A DNA stretch of 9,577 bases from Minisyncoccota bacterium (GTDB taxonomy: Bacteria > Patescibacteria > Paceibacteria > UBA9973): positions 1 through 9,577 of the forward strand of contig JAQVGE010000029.1 in the NCBI GenBank assembly GCA_028696935.1. The letters run 5' to 3'. Below the pieces are notes generated by a model, which worked only from the letters and a program-made list of their open reading frames with translations, had not been told where the DNA came from and ran no database searches. The translations under genes were made by a program, and so were the position numbers. This document shows positions 7,416 through 9,577 of this stretch, one piece after another; the stretch's first letter is position 1; the number at the start of each line of letters is the position of its first letter.

Positions 7416-8048
7416 ATGCTTTATGTTTTAGTTGGAAACGATACAGCCAAAAAGAATTCTTTTGTAAAAGAGATAACTCAAAACCGAGAGATTATTTTTT
7501 TTTCTACGGATAAGCTTTCAAAAGAAACAATTTTAAACTACGCCCAAAGTGTCAGTTTGTTTGGTTTATCACAAGTAGTTATAGCTGATAACCTTATCGG
7601 GTCTAAAGAAGTTTCTTTTTCTAAAGAGGAAATAGGTTTGTTAAAACAATCAGGAACAATTTTTATCTTTTTAGAAGACAAGATTCTTGCAGTTGATAAA
7701 ACTAAATATAGTAAGTTTGCTGAAATAAAGAGTTTCGATAAAAAGGAAGAAAAGGTAACACCCCAAATAGATGTTTTTGCAATTACAAATTCTTTTGAAA
7801 GAAAAGACAAAATAAAGACATGGCTTTTATATCGTCAGGCGATTGATGGTGGAATAGAGCCAGAAGCTATTTCGGGGGTTATTTTTTGGAAAATAAAAAT
7901 GATGATTTTAAATGGAGGTCGTTTTTTTAAAGAAGAAGAGTTAAAGAAGCAAGCTTCGGAAATTGTTTCTCTTCATCATAGAGCTCATCGAGGCGAAGTT
8001 GATTTTGTTGCTGGTTTAGAGCAATTTATTCTTTCTTCCTTAAGTTAA
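7416..8048 (+). CDS. holA: DNA polymerase III delta subunit-like protein (HolA-like), short form
   Basis: HolA is the clamp-loader subunit that opens the sliding beta clamp. The 210 residues are far fewer than the usual 330-350. What can be matched is: an N-terminal strand MLYVLVGNDT (1-10, like the delta start), LFGLSQVVIADNL (48-60, like the conserved LFG...VV.V.N), the strand TIFIFLED (81-88), then FAITNSFERKDKIKTWLLYRQ (121-141) and GIEPEAISGVIFWKIKMMI (146-164). The last two match the delta C-terminal helical region where the clamp loader oligomerises. The end (GEVDFVAGLEQFIL) fits the final collar helix. The beta-contacting part is not obvious. It starts two bases after the preceding stop with no Shine-Dalgarno, so it is probably translated from a shared transcript. 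The assignment rests on motif order and could not be tested by profile search. Confidence 0.72.
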   Translation: MLYVLVGNDTAKKNSFVKEITQNREIIFFSTDKLSKETILNYAQSVSLFGLSQVVIADNLIGSKEVSFSKEEIGLLKQSGTIFIFLEDKILAVDKTKYSKFAEIKSFDKKEEKVTPQIDVFAITNSFERKDKIKTWLLYRQAIDGGIEPEAISGVIFWKIKMMILNGGRFFKEEELKKQASEIVSLHHRAHRGEVDFVAGLEQFILSSLS

Positions 8049-8051
8049 AAA

Positions 8052-8060
8052 TGTTACAAT
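8052..8060 (+). promoter_or_regulatory. Extended -10 promoter element for the small membrane protein at 8067
   Basis: TGTTACAAT contains TACAAT (8055-8060, five of six to TATAAT) with a TG pair one base upstream. It ends six bases before the ATG at 8067 and sits just after the holA-like stop (8046-8048). No -35 is evident. The predicted transcript is leaderless. Confidence 0.6.
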
Positions 8061-8066
8061 ATAAGC

Positions 8067-8321
8067 ATGGAAGCAATACTTAATTCAGAGATATTCTTTT
8101 TTATAACTTCTATTTTTGTTGTTATTCTAACCATAGTTTTAATTATTTGTGGTTTTTATTTAATCAGAATAATGAGAAACTTTTCTCATATTTCTGATCA
8201 ACTTAAAAAAACAGTTGACGGAACAGTTTCTTCTCTTGAAGAAGTAGGGGATAGTATTAAAGAAAGTTCAATTTTTAATTTCTTCTTTGGTAAAAAGAAG
8301 AGAAAAAGTAGTAAGAGTTAA
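8067..8321 (+). CDS. Small single-pass membrane protein, DUF948/YtxG-like
   Basis: The 84-residue protein has one membrane helix at about residues 9-34 (FFFITSIFVVILTIVLIICG), with a very short N-terminus outside and the rest probably cytoplasmic. A polar segment (about 38-68) has the heptad-like look of DUF948 proteins (DQLKKTVDGTVSSLEEVGDSI). A strongly basic tail, GKKKRKSSKS (75-84), follows. The DUF948 link is by pattern and by the YtxH-like neighbour, not by strong identity. An in-frame TAA at 8046 limits the start to this ATG. The next gene starts 28 bases downstream but has its own TATAAT. Function unknown. Confidence 0.75.
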   Translation: MEAILNSEIFFFITSIFVVILTIVLIICGFYLIRIMRNFSHISDQLKKTVDGTVSSLEEVGDSIKESSIFNFFFGKKKRKSSKS

Positions 8322-8337
8322 TTATTATTAATTTAAA

Positions 8338-8343
8338 TATAAT
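8338..8343 (+). promoter_or_regulatory. Consensus -10 element for the YtxH-like gene
   Basis: A perfect TATAAT ends six bases before the ATG at 8350, predicting a leaderless message. There is no TG extension and no clear -35. The surrounding 30 bases are almost all A and T, so a chance match is more likely here than at polA. Confidence 0.5.
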
Positions 8344-8349
8344 TTACAT

Positions 8350-8733
8350 ATGAAAAATACAAAAAATCAAAAAAAAGATAAGGGGTTAAGTAAAGGACAA
8401 GCCGTTGGAATAGGAGTTGGTGTTGCTGCCGCTTCTCTTGCCGCCTATGTTTTATTTGGTCCTGACGCTAAGAAAAATAGAAAAAAAATAAAAGGTTGGG
8501 CTGTTAAAATGAAAGGAGAAATCATTGAAAAATTAGAAGATGCTAAAGAGATAACTGAACCGGTTTATCATGAGATTGTTGATAAAATTAAAGATAAATA
8601 TGCAAAAATTAAAGGGATAGATCAAGGTGATATAGAGGAAGTCACAAAAGAGGTCAAGAAACACTGGAAATCTATGATAAAAGATATTAAACCAAAAGCA
8701 AAGTCAAAAACTCAGAGTAAAAAAAAGAAGTAA
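8350..8733 (+). CDS. YtxH-like membrane-anchored protein
   Basis: The 127-residue protein has a lysine-rich N-terminus (1-15), one short glycine/alanine-rich membrane segment (about 18-37, VGIGVGVAAASLAAYVLFGP) and then PDAKKNRKKIKGW. This order resembles the YtxH family, where a glycine-rich helix is followed by PKSGKE/TRKKI-type sequence. The remainder (50-110) is a charged, probably helical region with EIIEKLEDAKEITEPVYHEI. It ends in a Lys-rich tail (115-127). YtxH proteins are poorly understood; in Bacillus subtilis ytxH belongs to a general stress operon beside ytxG (DUF948), the same order seen here with the gene at 8067. No enzyme motif is present. An in-frame TAA at 8329 limits the start, and no Shine-Dalgarno is visible. 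Two hairpins follow the stop. Confidence 0.72.
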   Translation: MKNTKNQKKDKGLSKGQAVGIGVGVAAASLAAYVLFGPDAKKNRKKIKGWAVKMKGEIIEKLEDAKEITEPVYHEIVDKIKDKYAKIKGIDQGDIEEVTKEVKKHWKSMIKDIKPKAKSKTQSKKKK

Positions 8734-8735
8734 AA

Positions 8736-8768
8736 TTTTTAAAACACTCCGATGGGGTGTTTTAAAAA
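8736..8768. terminator. Intrinsic terminator after the YtxH-like gene
   Basis: The arm at 8736-8750 (TTTTTAAAACACTCC) pairs with 8754-8768 over 15 positions with one T-G wobble and a three-base GAT loop. A-T pairs at the base mean it could act on either strand. Confidence 0.85.
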
Positions 8769-8784
8769 GGAAAAAGGAAAAAAG

Positions 8785-8837
8785 AAAAGGCTTGGAAGTT
8801 GAATCTCAAATTTTGAGAACCAGCTTCCAAGCCTTTT
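8785..8837. terminator. Second, larger hairpin (possible terminator or small structured RNA)
   Basis: A 14-bp perfect stem pairs AAAAGGCTTGGAAG (8785-8798) with CTTCCAAGCCTTTT (8824-8837). It continues with a T-G wobble, T-A and G-C. An inner hairpin TCTCAA/TTGAGA (8804-8809 with 8813-8818) closes on a three-base loop. It follows the first terminator by 16 purine-rich bases and ends in TTTT, so it may be a backup terminator. Its length and inner stem leave open a structured RNA or processing site. Confidence 0.7.
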
Positions 8838-9013
8838 AGCTTTTAAAGTTGCATTTTATTATTTTTAAAAATGCAGACGAATGTACAATATTTATGACAA
8901 TAATTATTTCTTATTTTAAAACCCTTTAAAATGAAGGGGGACATTTGAATATTATTGGTTTAAATGAACTTGCTTATATTATAACCCTAAATTTAACTAC
9001 TAGCAAAAATAAG

Positions 9014-9022
9014 TGTGGATAA
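9014..9022 (-). promoter_or_regulatory. DnaA box 1
   Basis: TGTGGATAA on the + strand is the exact complement of the consensus DnaA box TTATCCACA. It shares orientation with box 2, exactly 20 bp away (about two helical turns). The preceding bases AAG/AAC are also similar in the two copies. Confidence 0.75.
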
Positions 9023-9033
9023 CTTCTAAAAAC

Positions 9034-9042
9034 TGTGGATAA
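9034..9042 (-). promoter_or_regulatory. DnaA box 2
   Basis: This is a second perfect TGTGGATAA in the same orientation as box 1. The AT-rich repeats begin about 40 bp downstream. Confidence 0.75.
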
Positions 9043-9081
9043 AAGACCCAAGATGTTGATTTTATTGAGTAAATATGGTAT

Positions 9082-9106
9082 TTTTTATAAGTTATTATTT
9101 TTATAA
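9082..9106 (+). repeat. AT-rich direct repeats beside the DnaA boxes
   Basis: TTTTTATAA occurs at 9082-9090 and 9098-9106, separated by GTTATTA. All 25 bases but one are A or T, so the DNA should melt easily. Placed next to a DnaA-box pair, this resembles a DNA unwinding element, though AT-rich genomes produce such repeats by chance. Confidence 0.5.
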
Positions 9107-9130
9107 CCGTAGTTGTTTTAATCTTACTAA

Positions 9131-9157
9131 TATATCCGCCCGTAGCTGTTTTGGTAG
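9131..9157 (+). pseudogene. Degenerate fragment of the tRNA-Lys 5' end
   Basis: Bases 9131-9147 are identical over 17 positions to 9203-9219, which cover four bases upstream of the tRNA, the unpaired T, the whole 5' acceptor strand CCGCCCG, TA and GCT of the D stem. After four mismatches, TGGTAG matches again (9152-9157 with 9224-9229). Similarity then ends, and no anticodon or T arm follows, so this is a broken partial copy 72 bp upstream of the intact gene. Confidence 0.65.
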
Positions 9158-9207
9158 GCCCAAAGATTAAAAAATATTTAGAATTTAGTTAATTGATAAA
9201 TTTATAT

Positions 9208-9280
9208 CCGCCCGTAGCTCAGATGGTAGAGCAGCTCCCTTTTAAGGAGATGGTCGTAGGTTCGATTCCTACCGGGCGGA
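9208..9280 (+). tRNA. tRNA-Lys (anticodon TTT)
   Basis: A full 73-base cloverleaf: acceptor CCGCCCG/CGGGCGG (9208-9214 with 9273-9279), D stem GCTC/GAGC, anticodon stem GCTCC/GGAGA with loop CTTTTAA and anticodon TTT at 9241-9243, variable loop TGGTC, T arm GTAGG-TTCGATT-CCTAC, and discriminator A (9280). The anticodon arm and variable loop closely match the bacterial lysine tRNA pattern. CCA is not encoded (CAA follows), so it must be added enzymatically. The first anticodon-stem pair is a G-A mismatch. T at 9207 could pair with the discriminator. A terminator follows. Confidence 0.97.
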
Positions 9281-9309
9281 CAAATAATAAGAATAAATAA
9301 AGATATTTT

Positions 9310-9336
9310 GAGTTTTTAGAATCAAAAACTCTTTTT
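9310..9336 (+). terminator. Intrinsic terminator of tRNA-Lys
   Basis: GAGTTTTT (9310-9317) pairs perfectly with AAAAACTC (9324-9331) across a six-base loop, followed directly by five T residues (9332-9336). Confidence 0.88.
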
Positions 9337-9340
9337 CTAC

Positions 9341-9365
9341 GACCACTTCCATTTGGAAACAGGTC
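9341..9365. promoter_or_regulatory. Imperfect dyad upstream of the recombinase, possible operator
   Basis: GACC-AC-TTCC-ATTT-GGAA-ACA-GGTC forms two nested complementary pairs of arms (9341-9344 with 9362-9365; 9347-9350 with 9355-9358). It lies between the tRNA terminator and the recombinase -10 element. A protein-binding site is only a guess. Confidence 0.3.
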
Positions 9366-9391
9366 ATAACGACTAAATTTCATAAATAAAT

Positions 9392-9397
9392 TACAAT
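9392..9397 (+). promoter_or_regulatory. -10 element for the tyrosine recombinase gene
   Basis: TACAAT ends eight bases before the ATG at 9406, so the transcript would have a leader of zero to a few bases. It is the same hexamer as at 8055. There is no TG extension and no clear -35. Confidence 0.5.
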
Positions 9398-9405
9398 CGA
9401 TTTTT

Positions 9406-9577
9406 ATGGACATAAAAATATTATTAGAGAGTTTTTGTGATTATCTTTTATCAATAAAAGGGTACTCAAAAGATACAATAAGGAGGTATCGCACAGTTGT
9501 TTGGCATTATTGCAAAATGATGCATATAGAAGAAATTGAGAAAGTGACTGACGACAATGTTCGTGAGATGTTTTATG
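9406..9577 (+). CDS. Tyrosine recombinase/integrase, N-terminal part only, cut by the right edge
   Basis: The first 57 residues are visible, beginning MDIKILLESFCDYLLSIKGY. The pattern FxxYLxxxKGYSxxTIxxYRxxVxxFxxF, here ESFCDYLLSIKGYSKDTIRRYR (8-29), is the core-binding SAM-like domain found at the start of XerC/XerD and phage integrases. This domain clamps DNA during strand exchange. The catalytic domain with its R...HxxR...Y residues lies beyond the window, so activity, and whether it is a housekeeping Xer protein or an element integrase, cannot be judged. No ATG lies upstream in frame before the TAA at 9367. It sits 125 bases downstream of tRNA-Lys, a common integrase setting, but Xer-like genes also occur beside tRNAs by chance. 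Confidence 0.8.
   Translation, partial: MDIKILLESFCDYLLSIKGYSKDTIRRYRTVVWHYCKMMHIEEIEKVTDDNVREMFY

Larger units (their letters stand above)
8838..9202. other. Gene-free AT-rich region with DnaA boxes, AT repeats and a tRNA-like fragment
   Basis: No credible coding frame was found here; the longest feature with a start is a 10-12 codon frame at 8894. The stretch holds a weak hairpin GCATTTT/AAAATGC (8851-8857, 8868-8874), a TACAAT hexamer at 8884-8889, a CCCTT/AAGGG dyad near 8922-8938, two TTATAACC copies (8979-8986, 9101-9108), two perfect DnaA boxes, two TTTTTATAA copies, and a partial tRNA duplicate. It is origin-like in composition, but no dnaA or other origin-linked gene is in the window. 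Confidence 0.6.

Noticed and set aside
8884..8929. Mini-gene of 11 codons (ATG at 8894) behind a TACAAT hexamer
   Set aside because: It is too short and compositionally plain to call coding; the hexamer might instead start a short RNA, but nothing else supports it.
9014..9106. CRISPR array suggested by the short regular repeats
   Set aside because: Only two nine-base repeats with an 11-base gap; far too short for CRISPR repeats and spacers.
9251..9345. TGGTCGTAG/CTACGACCA as an integrase core duplicated from the tRNA
   Set aside because: The two copies are inverted and only nine bases long, whereas attachment-site duplications are direct and longer.
9219..9413. Minus-strand frame with RPVGIEPTT
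   Set aside because: It is the reverse complement of tRNA-Lys and its terminator; this peptide is a familiar false product of tRNA genes.
1..9577. UGA recoded to glycine, as in some Patescibacteria
   Set aside because: No TGA occurs inside the real frames and glycine uses GGN codons throughout. Stops are TAA or TAG, so recoding is neither shown nor needed.

Overview
The window is an AT-rich, tightly packed bacterial segment with every gene on the + strand. The gene content suggests a Candidate Phyla Radiation (Patescibacteria), Parcubacteria-like genome. Reasons: a large secreted protein with the N-terminal domain and C-terminal membrane anchor I associate with Parcubacteria; a cut-down DNA polymerase I and a very short HolA-like delta subunit; several small membrane proteins; and no recognisable Shine-Dalgarno sequence in front of any start. 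The lineage is inferred from gene style, not from a marker-gene comparison.

Layout. (1) 1-1022: the 3' part of a low-complexity protein open at the left edge, with an acidic N-terminal part, Asn-rich, Gly/Ala/Pro and then Ser/Arg-rich segments, closed by an intrinsic terminator. (2) 1178-3982: a 934-residue secreted, membrane-anchored protein with four tandem Ig-like repeats, again followed by a strong terminator. (3) 4034-8048: a housekeeping block of tsaE, polA, a small ICMT/PEMT-like membrane protein and a holA-like gene. (4) 8067-8733: two small membrane proteins resembling the DUF948/YtxH pair of Firmicutes, followed by two consecutive hairpins. (5) 8838-9202: a gene-free AT-rich stretch with two perfect DnaA boxes 20 bp apart, AT-rich direct repeats and a degenerate copy of a tRNA 5' end. 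(6) 9208-9280: tRNA-Lys(TTT) with its terminator, then from 9406 the start of a tyrosine recombinase that runs off the right edge.

How the parts relate. tsaE (tRNA t6A modification), polA and holA (replication and repair) are core functions. The two large left-hand genes are envelope or surface functions. The most coherent unexpected signal is regulatory: four genes (tsaE, polA, and those at 8067 and 8350) have a -10 hexamer ending exactly six bases before the start codon, and the recombinase has one ending eight bases before. This predicts leaderless transcripts, and it means polA and the small membrane genes can be transcribed independently although the genes nearly abut. The second signal is the DnaA-box region, which could be an origin-like or DnaA-titrating site. 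I found no CRISPR array, no transposon and no complete novel defence or conflict system.
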